Positions 17,827 through 26,637 of a stretch of DNA of 64,000 bases are shown in pieces. The notes beneath the pieces are model-generated. The model was not told the origin of the DNA and searched no databases. It worked only from the letters and a program-made list of their open reading frames with translations. Made by a program: the position numbers and the translations under genes. How positions within the stretch are numbered: position 1 is the stretch's first letter; each line of letters begins with the position of its first letter. This stretch comes from JAMXLO01 sp963719805 (GTDB taxonomy: Bacteria; Pseudomonadota; Alphaproteobacteria; Acetobacterales; Acetobacteraceae), in the NCBI GenBank assembly GCA_963719805.1, contig CAVRDF010000002.1, positions 1-64,000 on the forward strand, given 5' to 3'.

Positions 17827-18057
17827 ATGATAATACCTCACCTTATATCATCAAATCTCATCCTCAGAGTAGATGATCAGATATCAATGATGGCTCAGCA
17901 TGGTCACATGCCTGAATTTAGTCAATCGGCGTTTATAAGAGACTTAGTTGAATTGATAGGAACTGTAGTGGGTTTGATAGTTGTATTTGGGATAACGACT
18001 TCTCGGAATAGAGGAGCTAAAAATAATGATGGAAAGTGGCGAGGTGATCAAATGTGA
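17827..18057 (+). CDS. AT-rich orphan ORF with one membrane span
   Basis: The 76-residue product has a polar N-terminal half and one hydrophobic helix (LVELIGTVVGLIVVFGI), followed by a basic tail (TSRNRGAKNNDGKWRGDQM). It has a good ribosome site (GGGAGAATAGAG). Base composition is strikingly AT-rich, with many ATA, AGA, TTA and AAT codons, unlike every other gene here, which points to recent transfer. Positive charges after the helix suggest an N-out, C-in single-span protein. Not recognised; it could be a fragment of something larger. Confidence 0.5.
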   Translation: MIIPHLISSNLILRVDDQISMMAQHGHMPEFSQSAFIRDLVELIGTVVGLIVVFGITTSRNRGAKNNDGKWRGDQM

Positions 18058-18225
18058 TCGCGTCGCGTCCGGCGCGCTAACCTCATGGGGCTGAACTGTT
18101 GCCCGCTCATGCACGGGGGGTTCAACCGCCAGGACGAAGCGCCGGCCGCCCTTTGTAGCAACGGCCATTGGGAGACGCGAGCGGTTCGCGATAAACACAG
18201 CAAACATCGCGATGCCCCCTGCAGA

Positions 18226-18420
18226 TCAAGCAGACAACTTATCCCGCGTTGCCAGGTAGTTCGCCCACCGGTCGGGATACAGTCGTTGCAGGCGGTTCTC
18301 AGCCTTCTGCAGGGCACGGTAGGTCGCCGCCGTATCCCGCCATAGAGCGGCCAATCCCGGCGTGTCGGCTCTCAGAGCTTCAAGTTCGGCACGGGCTGCA
18401 TAATCATCAGGGTGACGCAT
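18226..18420 (-). CDS. Small helical hypothetical protein
   Basis: The 64-residue product (MRHPDDYAARAELEALRADT, then TAATYRALQKAENRLQRLYPDRW) is charged, helical and of normal codon use, with a strong ribosome site (GAGGGGA) seven bases before the ATG. Not recognised. It lies just downstream of the IS66 transposase fossil on the same strand, so it may be a passenger or a neighbour that survived. Confidence 0.6.
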   Translation of the reverse strand: MRHPDDYAARAELEALRADTPGLAALWRDTAATYRALQKAENRLQRLYPDRWANYLATRDKLSA

Positions 18421-18449
18421 TTCGGTCCCCTCTCTGTCCCGGTGCAGGG

Positions 18450-19115
18450 GGAGCGCTCGGATCTCTCAGCCGCCAGCATTCTGAGTGTCATTGCTGACGA
18501 TGGCGTGATCAGCGCACGCGCGGCATAGCGCATCCAATCACGCTCCCGTGCGAGCGCGGCCGGTGCTCCTGCAGCCAACGCTGCAGGTCCTCGACCAGTG
18601 GCCGACTTCGACGCTGACGGACGGTTTTACGGAGATCTGATGGCTGGCCACGGATCTCGGCTTCGATCTCGCAGAGCTTGGCGATGCGGGCCAACACTTC
18701 CGCGGCAAGCGGTGACTGGGGGAGGTACAGAATTCGGAGAACAGTCGCAGCGCGTGCACTCAACAGAACGCCAGCTGGATCGACCGATCCGTGCGCGCTC
18801 TGACTAACTTGTCATACTCGGCATAGCCATCGACCTGCAGGATGCCCCGGAATGCGGCCAGATGCGCGATCGGATGCTCACCATGGCGGCCATCGCAGTA
18901 AACATAGGCCACTGCTGGATGCGTGGGTCCGGCCCAAGGCCGGTCGTCCACCGCGCAGCACCAGAGCTGCCCGGTCTTGGTTTTCCCCGCCCGGGATCGA
19001 GCACAGGCAATGTCGTCTCGTCGGCGAATACCTTGTCCGATGACAGCACGGTGCCGAGCACAAGCTCATAGAGCGGCGTCAGCCGCAACCATGCTGCCTG
19101 CTGACGCAAAATCCT
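18450..19115 (-). pseudogene. IS66-family transposase (TnpC) fossil
   Basis: Three minus-strand frames add up to the catalytic part of an IS66 transposase. The first piece is LYELVLGTVLSSDKVFADET, including the DET catalytic Asp, and TLPVLDPGRGK. Then comes DDRPWAGPTHPAVAYVYCDG with EHPIAHLAAFRGILQVDGYA. A third piece is RTDRSIQLAFC followed by SPLAAEVLARIAKLCEIEAE and RQRRSRPLVEDLQRWLQEH. At least three frameshifts separate them. The N-terminal third and the very C terminus are missing or unrecognisable, and no inverted repeats or partner tnpA/tnpB genes were seen. Confidence 0.85.
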
Positions 19116-19414
19116 TCTGCGTATTGCGTACGCATGAGACCTGCATTACGGATCCAGCGGTGCTCAATGTCCTTACGACGCATACGGCTGCAAACTAGCG
19201 CAAATCCTCGCATTGTAGCTGCCCACTGCGCGCGCGAACGCGATCACCGATGCGATCAGACTACCGGATATGCACTGAACCCGTCGTCCATTTGTGTTAT
19301 AATGGTTGGTAGTGGCCCTATGTTGGCTTGCCGAAGACGTTAGACACCACTGGGTGAGCGCAACCAGGATACGGCGCCAAGTGAAAGAGTGGTCGCCGCA
19401 AGTGAAGGAATGGC

Positions 19415-20137
19415 ATGACGATTAATACTGCTGCCATCAGAACACCCGAGGATGCAATCAGAGCGCGGACGCGGGCACATTGGAAACGCGCGTGCGCGGA
19501 TGAAAAAGAAGCACGGGATCCCGTAGGAGCCCGATGGGAACGCCTGGAAGCTGGCGAATTGGACGCAAAGGCGGCGCATGTGCTGGATCCGCGCACCAGC
19601 GCAATCGCACCTCTGCAAGTTGGGCGAGGAGGTGAATTGATCGTCGAAGCGGCTGCGGTGCTGACATTCAAAGAGCAACAGCTACGCGACGCCGTCACAA
19701 GCCATCCAGATATGATTACCGCCTCCGCCCGCACGAACCGGCTTGAACTGGCGATGGAGGCTGGCGTTCTGTCGATGGCGGTGGATGCCGTTGACACGGT
19801 TCAACCAGCTAACAGCCTGGAGAAGATGCTGGCAGCGCAATTAGCCACGCTGCACATGCTGGCAATGAAGAATGCCGTCACCGCGCGCACCGTCGCTGAC
19901 AGGGCGGTTGACATGTATGTTCCCGATAACCGGCGCCAGATCGCGAACGTTGAAGCAACCCGCAGCGCCCACGCAGCGGCGCGCGCATCGGAAGCATTCC
20001 AACGCGGAATGCTCACGTTGGACAGGCTGCGCAATGGTGGACGGTAGAATGTTGTCGTGCAGCACGTCAACGTCGGGAGCGGGGCACAGGCGGTGGTTGC
20101 TGGAGCCATGAACGGCGTGGGGGCTTGCAAACGATGA
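19415..20137 (+). pseudogene. Conserved hypothetical protein cut by an in-frame amber codon
   Basis: The first 210 residues form a helical, charged protein with EDAIRARTRAHWKRACADE near the start and repeats of Ala-rich helices, ending LDRLRNGGR. A TAG at 20045-20047 is followed in the same frame by NVVVQHVNVGSGAQAVVAGA and a TGA at 20135. The V-V-V-Q-H-V-N-V-G-x-G-x-Q-A-V-V-A-G tail is, as I recall, the usual C terminus of this alphaproteobacterial family, so CAG to TAG is the likely lesion. The 210-residue product might still be made. The next gene overlaps its original stop (ATGA), so the two were coupled. Function unknown; often in mobile or variable regions. Confidence 0.6.
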
Positions 20138-20462
20138 GCAAGGGACCGGAGGAACCCATCCACTGGCGCGCTGGGCTGGTAGCGGCGGATGCGGCGCCGA
20201 GGTGTGGTGCCAAATGAAAGATCAACGGGCAGTATTGCCGTGCTCCCGCAATGGCCAATGGGCGCTGCCACAAGCATGGGGAGCTTCAACCGGACCACGC
20301 ACGGCCGAAGGGCTGGAACGTTCTCGCGCGGCGCCATGGAAACATGGAGGTCGCGCGGCCGATGTGCGAAAGGCAGCGCGCGAGCGGGGCGAGGTGCGGC
20401 GTCTGATAGTGGGATTAAGTAAAGCTCTCGTTCATGACGGGCGCCCCAATCGCAAATCGTGA
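20134..20462 (+). pseudogene. Small HGGxSTGPRT-motif protein, decayed
   Basis: One frame gives MSKGPEEPIHW up to AAPRCGAK, a TGA, then KINGQYCRAPAMANGRCHKHG. A second frame continues GASTGPRTAEGLERSRAAPW and KHGGRAADVRKAARERGEV. Joined, this is the family C-G-A-x5-G-x2-C-x2-P-A, G-R-C-x2-H-G-G-x-S-T-G-P-R-T, with Cys/His residues that look zinc-binding. It needs one nonsense change (CGA to TGA) and one missing G at about 20280. Such genes are common near phage-derived or integrative elements. Function unknown. Confidence 0.65.
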
Positions 20463-20591
20463 ATCCCCAGGTGCAAGTCCACAAGGTTTAGCTTTTCAGG
20501 TTCCACGCTCATTTTGTATGCTAGGGTGTATGCTACGAGCTAGAGTATCGGAATTATATAAGATTTTCAAGGTTATAGCTCGTCTCCATGA

Positions 20592-20676
20592 CGGATGGGG
20601 TGGGATTCGAACCCACGAACCCTTGCAGGTTGGCGGTTTTCAAGACCGCTGCCTTAAACCACTCGGCCACCCATCC
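20592..20676 (-). tRNA. tRNA-Ser (anticodon UGA)
   Basis: The minus strand folds into a class II tRNA: acceptor GGATGGG/CCCATCC, D-arm GCCGAGTGGTTTAAGGC, and anticodon stem GCGGT/ACCGC with loop CTTGAAA (anticodon TGA). The long variable arm is AACC..GGTT, and the T-arm is GTGGG TTCGAAT CCCAC, with discriminator G. The CCA end is not encoded. It reads UCA and other UCN serine codons. It marks the border between the decayed accessory region (its 3' side) and the gene-dense chromosome. Confidence 0.95.
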
Positions 20677-20690
20677 CGCGTCGCTCTTTT

Positions 20691-21758
20691 CTAGTTCGTC
20701 CCCACCGCCCGGTCGATCTCCGCCGCGCTGATCCCCAGCTTGCCCGCAGCCTCCCGAATATCGTGCCACGTCGTCTCGTCCACCGGTATGCCGGACACGG
20801 CCCGCGCCGCTGCGGTCCGGCGTTCGGGCTCGCCTGGCAACAGCACCTCGTCGAACCCTGGGGCCACCCGTGCCGACCGGATATGTGTCTTCACTGCCTC
20901 GACGTCCCGCCCAATCTCTGCGGCATCACCCAGCCGCGCGACATCGATCACAATCGCCAGCATCGAGTTCAAAATTCCCCCGTGGCGTTCATCGTCAGCG
21001 CGCTGCCCGCCGCCGATGGCGCCGGCCATGATTTCGCACATCACGGCCAGTCCCGATCCCTTGTGCCGCCCGAACGACAACAGGGCGCCGGTGTGATCGC
21101 GAATAAATGCCGCCGGGTCGTTGGTTGGCTGCCCCGCCGCATCGATCAGCGATCCGTCTGGGACGGAGACGCCCTTGTTGAAGGCCACCCGCGCCTTGCC
21201 GGCGGCAATTGTCGTGGTAGCCATGTCCAGCAGCAGCGCCGTCCCGTCCGGCCCAGGCACCGCGGTGCAGAATGGATTGGTGCCCAACCGCGCCTCCGCG
21301 CAAGCCCATGGGGCCTGCACGTCGCGGTGGTCCGCCACATTGACGAACGCGGTGAACGCGCAGCCCGACCGCGCCGCCAGCTCACCATAAGTGCCGATAC
21401 GTCCGATATGCGAGGCGTTGCGCAGCGCTAGCACGCACGCGCCCAACTCGCGTGCACGACCGATGGCACGACGGACCGCGTCGGCCGCCATCCTCTGGCC
21501 ATAGCCGCGGCGCGCGTCGATCACCAGCAGGGCGCCGGCATCCAACACCGTTTCGGCGGTCTGGTTCGGCACAAGCAATCCTTCCTGCAGCAATCGAACA
21601 TAGGCGGGCAGCATGCCCACACCATGGCTGTCATGGCCTGCCAGGTTTGCCCGTACCAAGTGATCGCCGACCTCCGCCGCTTCGTCCTCCGCGCTACCCA
21701 TGGCGCGGGCGATCAGAATGGTGAGTGCATGCAGCGCCTGAGGCGAGAAGGTGGGCAT
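20691..21758 (-). CDS. Ldh-family NAD(P)-dependent malate/L-lactate-type dehydrogenase
   Basis: The 355-residue protein matches the Ldh_2 family (malate, L-lactate, ureidoglycolate and L-sulfolactate dehydrogenases), cytosolic NAD(P)H-dependent 2-hydroxyacid oxidoreductases with a fold unlike classical LDH. Visible features are the HDSHG motif near residue 43, conserved IGTYGELAARSGCA, RLGTNPFCTAVPG, the nucleotide-binding LDMATTTIAAGKA, and GRHKGSGLAVMCEIMAGA. Length is normal. Substrate cannot be told from sequence. It stands alone just behind tRNA-Ser. Confidence 0.9.
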   Translation of the reverse strand: MPTFSPQALHALTILIARAMGSAEDEAAEVGDHLVRANLAGHDSHGVGMLPAYVRLLQEGLLVPNQTAETVLDAGALLVIDARRGYGQRMAADAVRRAIGRARELGACVLALRNASHIGRIGTYGELAARSGCAFTAFVNVADHRDVQAPWACAEARLGTNPFCTAVPGPDGTALLLDMATTTIAAGKARVAFNKGVSVPDGSLIDAAGQPTNDPAAFIRDHTGALLSFGRHKGSGLAVMCEIMAGAIGGGQRADDERHGGILNSMLAIVIDVARLGDAAEIGRDVEAVKTHIRSARVAPGFDEVLLPGEPERRTAAARAVSGIPVDETTWHDIREAAGKLGISAAEIDRAVGTN

Positions 21759-22010
21759 GAGTGCAGATCTCCGTGGCGGCGGGCTGGCTAGCTCTTCGCG
21801 TCACGTCGCGCAATGGAGGACGCGCGGCCGCTCCACGTGCTAAGGGCGATGCCACGATTATAGGGTAGCGACGTCAGACAGCACGGCGTCCGGAATACGA
21901 ACTTCCGTCACATCGACCCAGGTGACACGGATAGATCAGCTGATCGGGCAAATCTGGAGGGAGGCGATCGCGGGGTCGTCGCCGGCGATCGTTGCCTCGG
22001 GATTACAGCG

Positions 22011-22049
22011 GCATCAAAACGAACGGGGCGGCGCTGGTGGCGCCGCCCC
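22011..22049 (-). terminator. Rho-independent terminator
   Basis: A perfect 10-bp GC-rich stem, GGGGCGGCGC (22025-22034) with GCGCCGCCCC (22040-22049), has loop TGGTG. On the minus strand it is followed by GTTCGTTTTGATG. It lies just after the PEP-CTERM gene ending at 22075. Confidence 0.8.
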
Positions 22050-22074
22050 GCTTAGAGCTAGCCGAAACGCAGTT

Positions 22075-22899
22075 CTAACTGCGCCAGCGACGCCGGGCCG
22101 CGCCAAGGCCAAACAGGCCTGCGCCGAGCAACGACAGGCTCATAGGCTCTGGAGCATTGCTCGTCGTCTTCGTGGTCGTGATGGTGCAGTTGGGCCCCGT
22201 GCAGTGGATGGTTCCGCCGACGAGTGCAATTGTCTCCGGTGTGCCGGTGGTGGCGCTGCCAAGCCGCTCTGTCACCTTATACAGTGGCGACAGCCCGCCA
22301 GTGCCTGGCTCATTGAAGAAATTGTGCGTCGTGTCGCCATTCACCGCCGGAACGCCGAGGCTAGCACCGTCTGCCGTCGTGACGTAGCCGGTGGATGGCG
22401 GATTGCCACCAGCGTTGGTCGCCGATTCCGGCACATACGCGTAGGCCGCTGGATCCCCTGCACCCGCGAGGCCGTAAATGCCGCCGCCGGCGTTGAAGAA
22501 CGTGGCGATTGCCGCCGAGTGTGCCGCGATGTTGGCGATAGCCGTGGGCGAATTGTCGCAGCCGCCACAACTCGTTACCGACGCAACGACAAAGGCGCTG
22601 TAGATGGAATGGTCGAACAGCGCATCAGTGATGTTTGCGGCATTGGCCGGGTTCACGTTGGTGAACGAAACCCCGAGGGACGTCAGCAGGTTGGTAAGCT
22701 CCGAGCCTGCGTCGAACGTCAACACAGGCAGCGACGAGCCATTCTCCACCAGATGTAATGCCCCGAGTACCGTCGCTTGAGCAGCGGCGCTCTGGTGGAA
22801 GTCATTGTCGTGTCCGGTCAATACGATGTTGCCGGCATTTGCTGGGACGGCAAAACCAAGCGCCAAAGCCCCGACGCCGGCAAGTAGTGAATGTTTCAT
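22075..22899 (-). CDS. PEP-CTERM sorting-domain protein
   Basis: The 274-residue secreted protein has a signal peptide (MKHSLLAGVGALALGFAVPA, cleaved near NAG) and a C-terminal PEP-CTERM signal: APEP, then a hydrophobic helix LSLLGAGLFGLGAA, then RRRWRS. PEP-CTERM proteins are cut and sorted by exosortase (EpsH), usually in exopolysaccharide-producing bacteria. The mature part is Ala/Gly/Thr/Asn-rich with four Cys (CGGC, CTGPNC), probably two disulphides, and no named domain. The ATG at 22899 is chosen for its GGAGAGG site. No exosortase is in the window. Confidence 0.85.
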   Translation of the reverse strand: MKHSLLAGVGALALGFAVPANAGNIVLTGHDNDFHQSAAAQATVLGALHLVENGSSLPVLTFDAGSELTNLLTSLGVSFTNVNPANAANITDALFDHSIYSAFVVASVTSCGGCDNSPTAIANIAAHSAAIATFFNAGGGIYGLAGAGDPAAYAYVPESATNAGGNPPSTGYVTTADGASLGVPAVNGDTTHNFFNEPGTGGLSPLYKVTERLGSATTGTPETIALVGGTIHCTGPNCTITTTKTTSNAPEPMSLSLLGAGLFGLGAARRRWRS

Positions 22900-23187
22900 T
22901 GAATCCTCTCCGTAAGGTCCGCCCCGTCTGGCGGCCGTGCTTGGCGTCAACGCAAAACTCATGCCAAAACGCAATTGATTGATAAAGCTAATGAAACTAC
23001 TTGGCCGCCAGATCGGTCGGTGCAGAGTGTAAACTATTCCGACAGCCAGCGTCCCGATCGGATGACTGGCCGCCCGCCCCTGGTCCGCTGCGTCGGTGGA
23101 TCAACGTGGAGTACTAAGCCGTAATCAAGCGCGATGACCATCACACGTTGCTGGCATTGAGATACGCCGCACGTTAAACTGAGGATC

Positions 23188-26100
23188 ATGCGAAATTTCG
23201 GACAGGCGCTGGCTCAATTGGGGAAGTTGCCCGTTGGCCGGAACGAACCGTGCCCTTGTGGCAGCGGGCGGAAATTCAAGCATTGCTGCGCCGGCAAGTC
23301 GTCCGGGGCAGCTGCGCGATCCGCGTCACCTGCTTCGACGGGGGCACCTGTGCTGGATCCGATCGAACGCATCCGCTCGCTGCGCGATGCGGGCCGCTTC
23401 GTAGAGGCCACTCGGCACGCCGAGCAGTACCTTTGGCTCAATCCGGCAGACGCAGCGCGCCACGCCGAGTTGGGGTTGGTGCATCTACATGCGACGCGTC
23501 CCGAGCAAGCCGCTGCCAGTCTGCGTCAGGCCGTGCGCCTGGCGCCGCGCGAGGCGAGCCATCACTACCATTTCGCCTTGGCGCTGGAGCAGCAGGGGAA
23601 CGACGGCGAGGCGATCACCGGACTGCGCCATGCCATCGAGTTGGCGCCGGAACACGTCGGGGCGCTCGAACGTCTGGGCAATATCCTGCTGACCTACGGC
23701 CAGCGCTCCGAGGCCGCTGATTGCTTTCGCCGTGCAGCGGAAGCAGAGCCGGACAGCTTGGCTGGACGGGTAAACCGGGCCCGGGTGCTGCTGGAGGAGG
23801 ACGACCGTGTCGCCGCCGAGGCTGTCTTGCTCGAGACCGCAGGACTGCATCCCGACAGTGCGGAGACTAAACGTTTCCTGGCCCGCCTGCTGCGCGAACA
23901 GGGTCGCTTCGAGGAAGCCATCCCGCTGCTGGAGGAGGCGACCGAGGGTACGCCGGGGCAGGCGGCCACCGCCTACTACGACTTGGCGATGTGCAAACGG
24001 ATCACCGCGGACGATCAGCCGATGCTGGAACAGATGCGGGCGCTCCTGGCGCTGAAGGCGTTGCCCGAAGTCCAGCGCGCGCGCCTGCACTACGGCCTTG
24101 GCAAGGCGCTGGATGACCTTGGCGAGTATCAGCAAGCGATGCAGGGTTTCGACGAGGCGAACCGCATCGTCCATCGCAGCCAACCGTTCGACCGTGCGCG
24201 GTTCGCGGCGGGGATCGACCGCACCATCCGCAACTTCACCGCGGAATTCTTCGCCGCCCATGCCGCGCTTGGTTCGACGTCGCAAACGCCTGTGCTGATC
24301 GTTGGGATGCCGCGTTCCGGCACCACGCTGCTCGAGCAGATCCTGTCCAGTCATCCGGACGTGGGTGGCGCGGGCGAGCTGGTATTCTGGAACGAATGGG
24401 CGGAGGCCATTGCGCGCGAGGGCCCCCACCAGTTCTCACACGACAACATCGCCAGAGTCGCGGCCGATTACGACGCCCTGCTGCGCAAGGTCGCCCCCGA
24501 CGCAATGCGCATCACCGACAAACTGCCAGGCAACTTTCTGTGGATCGGGCTGATCCACCTGGTGTTTCCGCGCGCCCGCATCATCCATTCGCGGCGCCAC
24601 CCCGTGGACACCTGTTTGTCCAACTATTTCACCAGCTTCGGCGAATCGACACCCTTCGCGAACAACAAGGCGGACCTTGTCTTCTATTACCGGCAATATG
24701 AGCGCCTCATGCAGCATTGGCGCGAGACGCTGCCTGCCGAATGCCTGCTCGATGTCGATTATGAGGAGCTCGTTGCCGACAATGAGCGGATGACCAGGCG
24801 GCTGATAGACTTCATCGGCCTGCAGTGGAGCGATGCGTGCTTGCGTCCAGAGGACAACACGCGCGTGGTGAAGACCGCCAGCATGTGGCAGGCGCGGCAG
24901 CCGATCTATCGCAGTTCGACCGAACGCTGGCGGCGCTACGAGCCATGGCTGGGCGAGCTCAGCCAGTTGCTGCGGCCCGGCCCGGCCCAGGCCGCAGTCC
25001 GGCGCTCGCCCGAGGTACTGTCGCTGCTGCAACGGACCGTCGAGCTGCGCCAGGCCGGCAAACTGGATGAAGCGGTAGCTGCCGTGCTGAAGGCCGCGCA
25101 ACTGAGTCCGAGCGATCCCTGGATCGAGAACGAGGGCGGCCTGATCTACCTTGCGCGTAACGCCTGGGCTGCGGCGATCAACAGCTTCGAGCGATCGCTT
25201 GGGCTGGACCCAGGTTTTGCCCTTGCATGGTACAATCTGGGCTTCGCGAGGGAACGCGTGCGTGACGGCGATGGCGCGATCGCCGCCTACCAGCACGCAA
25301 TCGAATACGCCCCCCAATTCGCCGAGGCCCACAGCCGTCTCGGCAACATCCTGCATGCCCGCGGCCGTCGCGCGGAGGCGCGGGCGTGCTTCCGCCAGGC
25401 GGCCGACAGTGCGCCTGACTCGACGTTGGGGCGGCTCAATGCCGTGAAGCTGTTGCTCGACGACGAGCGGCCGGACGAGGCCGAGACCATTCTGCGCCAG
25501 ATTGTCGCCGACGATCCCTCGAGCAGCGAGGCGTGGCGCCTGCTCGGTAATGGTCTGCGCGAATCCGGGCGGTTCGACGAGGCAGTCGCGTCCCTGGAAC
25601 AGGCGATTGCGCGCGAAGCCCGCCAGGTCGCGGCGTACCACGACCTCGTGCAGGCCAAGCGAATGACCGAGGCGGATCGTCCGCTGATTGGGCGGATGCA
25701 GATGCGGCTGCGCGGCGCGGACGTCACTGATTTCGATCGCACGCTGCTGCACTTCGCACTCGGCAAGGCGTTCGACGATCTCGGGGCGTGGCAGGAGGCA
25801 ATTGCCCATTTCGATGCCGGCAATCGCATTGAGCATGCCGCGTTGACGTTCGATCGTGCTGAGTTTGCCGCCAGCGTCGACCGGCTGATTGCTCTGTTCT
25901 CGCCTGACATGTTGGCGGCGTCGCGCCCGACGGGCACTGGGTCCGAACTGCCGGTGCTGATCCTTGGCATGCCGCGATCTGGCACCACCCTGGTGGAGCA
26001 GATCATGTCCAGCCACCACGCGATTGCGGCGGGCGGGGAGCTTCGGTTCTGGAACGAACACGCCGCGAGTGCGGTGCGGCACCCCACGCCTGATGCGTTG

Positions 26101-26637
26101 CGCGGCCACGCCGCCGACTACCTGGCGATCCTGCACCGCATCGGACCCGCGTCCCTCAGGGTCACCGACAAGATGCCATTCAATTTCCTTTGGGCTGGTG
26201 CGATCCACGCTGCGCTGCCGAATGCGCGGATCATCCACTGTCGGCGCGACCCGATTGATACCTGTCTGTCGATCTACTTCACGCGCTTCGCCACACGCCA
26301 GGACTTTGCCTACGACCGTGGCGATCTCGCATTCTATTATCGGCAATACGAACGGCTGATGGCGCACTGGCGAACGGTGCTGCCGCCCGAAAGGTTCCTG
26401 GATATCGACTACGAGAACCTTACCGCGGACCCCGCACCACTTACGCGGCAGATGATCGCATTCTGTGGATTGGACTGGGACGATGCCTGCCTTCGACCTG
26501 AGGACAACCGGCGCGTGGTGAGAACAGCGAGCATGTGGCAGGCCCGCCAACCCGTCTATCGCCGATCTGTCGAGCGCTGGCGAAATTACGAGCCTTGGCT
26601 GGGCGAATTGGCCGAGCTGCGTCGCGGAGCCAAATGA
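23188..26637 (+). CDS. Giant TPR protein with two sulfotransferase domains
   Basis: The 1149-residue protein has, in order, a SEC-C zinc motif (NEPCPCGSGRKFKHCCAG, about 18-36), TPR repeats (about 45-290) and a sulfotransferase domain (about 365-600, with PAPS-binding P-loop VGMPRSGTTLLEQILSSHPD). A second TPR block (about 610-860) and a second sulfotransferase (about 920-1149, LGMPRSGTTLVEQIMSSHH) follow. Both enzymatic halves keep the 3'-phosphate segment (SRRHPVDTCLSNYF / CRRDPIDTCLSIYF) and the ending SMWQARQPxYRxSxERWRxYEPWLGEL. Such proteins transfer sulfate from PAPS, here probably to a protein or glycan presented by the TPRs. The halves arose by duplication of a TPR-sulfotransferase unit; single units of about 550 residues are usual. 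No signal peptide, so cytosolic. Its TGA overlaps the next start. Confidence 0.92.
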   Translation: MRNFGQALAQLGKLPVGRNEPCPCGSGRKFKHCCAGKSSGAAARSASPASTGAPVLDPIERIRSLRDAGRFVEATRHAEQYLWLNPADAARHAELGLVHLHATRPEQAAASLRQAVRLAPREASHHYHFALALEQQGNDGEAITGLRHAIELAPEHVGALERLGNILLTYGQRSEAADCFRRAAEAEPDSLAGRVNRARVLLEEDDRVAAEAVLLETAGLHPDSAETKRFLARLLREQGRFEEAIPLLEEATEGTPGQAATAYYDLAMCKRITADDQPMLEQMRALLALKALPEVQRARLHYGLGKALDDLGEYQQAMQGFDEANRIVHRSQPFDRARFAAGIDRTIRNFTAEFFAAHAALGSTSQTPVLIVGMPRSGTTLLEQILSSHPDVGGAGELVFWNEWAEAIAREGPHQFSHDNIARVAADYDALLRKVAPDAMRITDKLPGNFLWIGLIHLVFPRARIIHSRRHPVDTCLSNYFTSFGESTPFANNKADLVFYYRQYERLMQHWRETLPAECLLDVDYEELVADNERMTRRLIDFIGLQWSDACLRPEDNTRVVKTASMWQARQPIYRSSTERWRRYEPWLGELSQLLRPGPAQAAVRRSPEVLSLLQRTVELRQAGKLDEAVAAVLKAAQLSPSDPWIENEGGLIYLARNAWAAAINSFERSLGLDPGFALAWYNLGFARERVRDGDGAIAAYQHAIEYAPQFAEAHSRLGNILHARGRRAEARACFRQAADSAPDSTLGRLNAVKLLLDDERPDEAETILRQIVADDPSSSEAWRLLGNGLRESGRFDEAVASLEQAIAREARQVAAYHDLVQAKRMTEADRPLIGRMQMRLRGADVTDFDRTLLHFALGKAFDDLGAWQEAIAHFDAGNRIEHAALTFDRAEFAASVDRLIALFSPDMLAASRPTGTGSELPVLILGMPRSGTTLVEQIMSSHHAIAAGGELRFWNEHAASAVRHPTPDALRGHAADYLAILHRIGPASLRVTDKMPFNFLWAGAIHAALPNARIIHCRRDPIDTCLSIYFTRFATRQDFAYDRGDLAFYYRQYERLMAHWRTVLPPERFLDIDYENLTADPAPLTRQMIAFCGLDWDDACLRPEDNRRVVRTASMWQARQPVYRRSVERWRNYEPWLGELAELRRGAK

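Noticed and set aside
16118..20047. Amber (TAG) recoding in this genome
   Set aside because: Well-supported genes such as the YciE-like gene (5530) and the solute-binding gene (30344) end in TAG, so TAG is a normal stop.
24436..26550. Long minus-strand open frame of 704 residues
   Set aside because: It lies entirely opposite the TPR-sulfotransferase gene, is Arg/Gly/Val-rich and has no domain; it is a GC-rich shadow.
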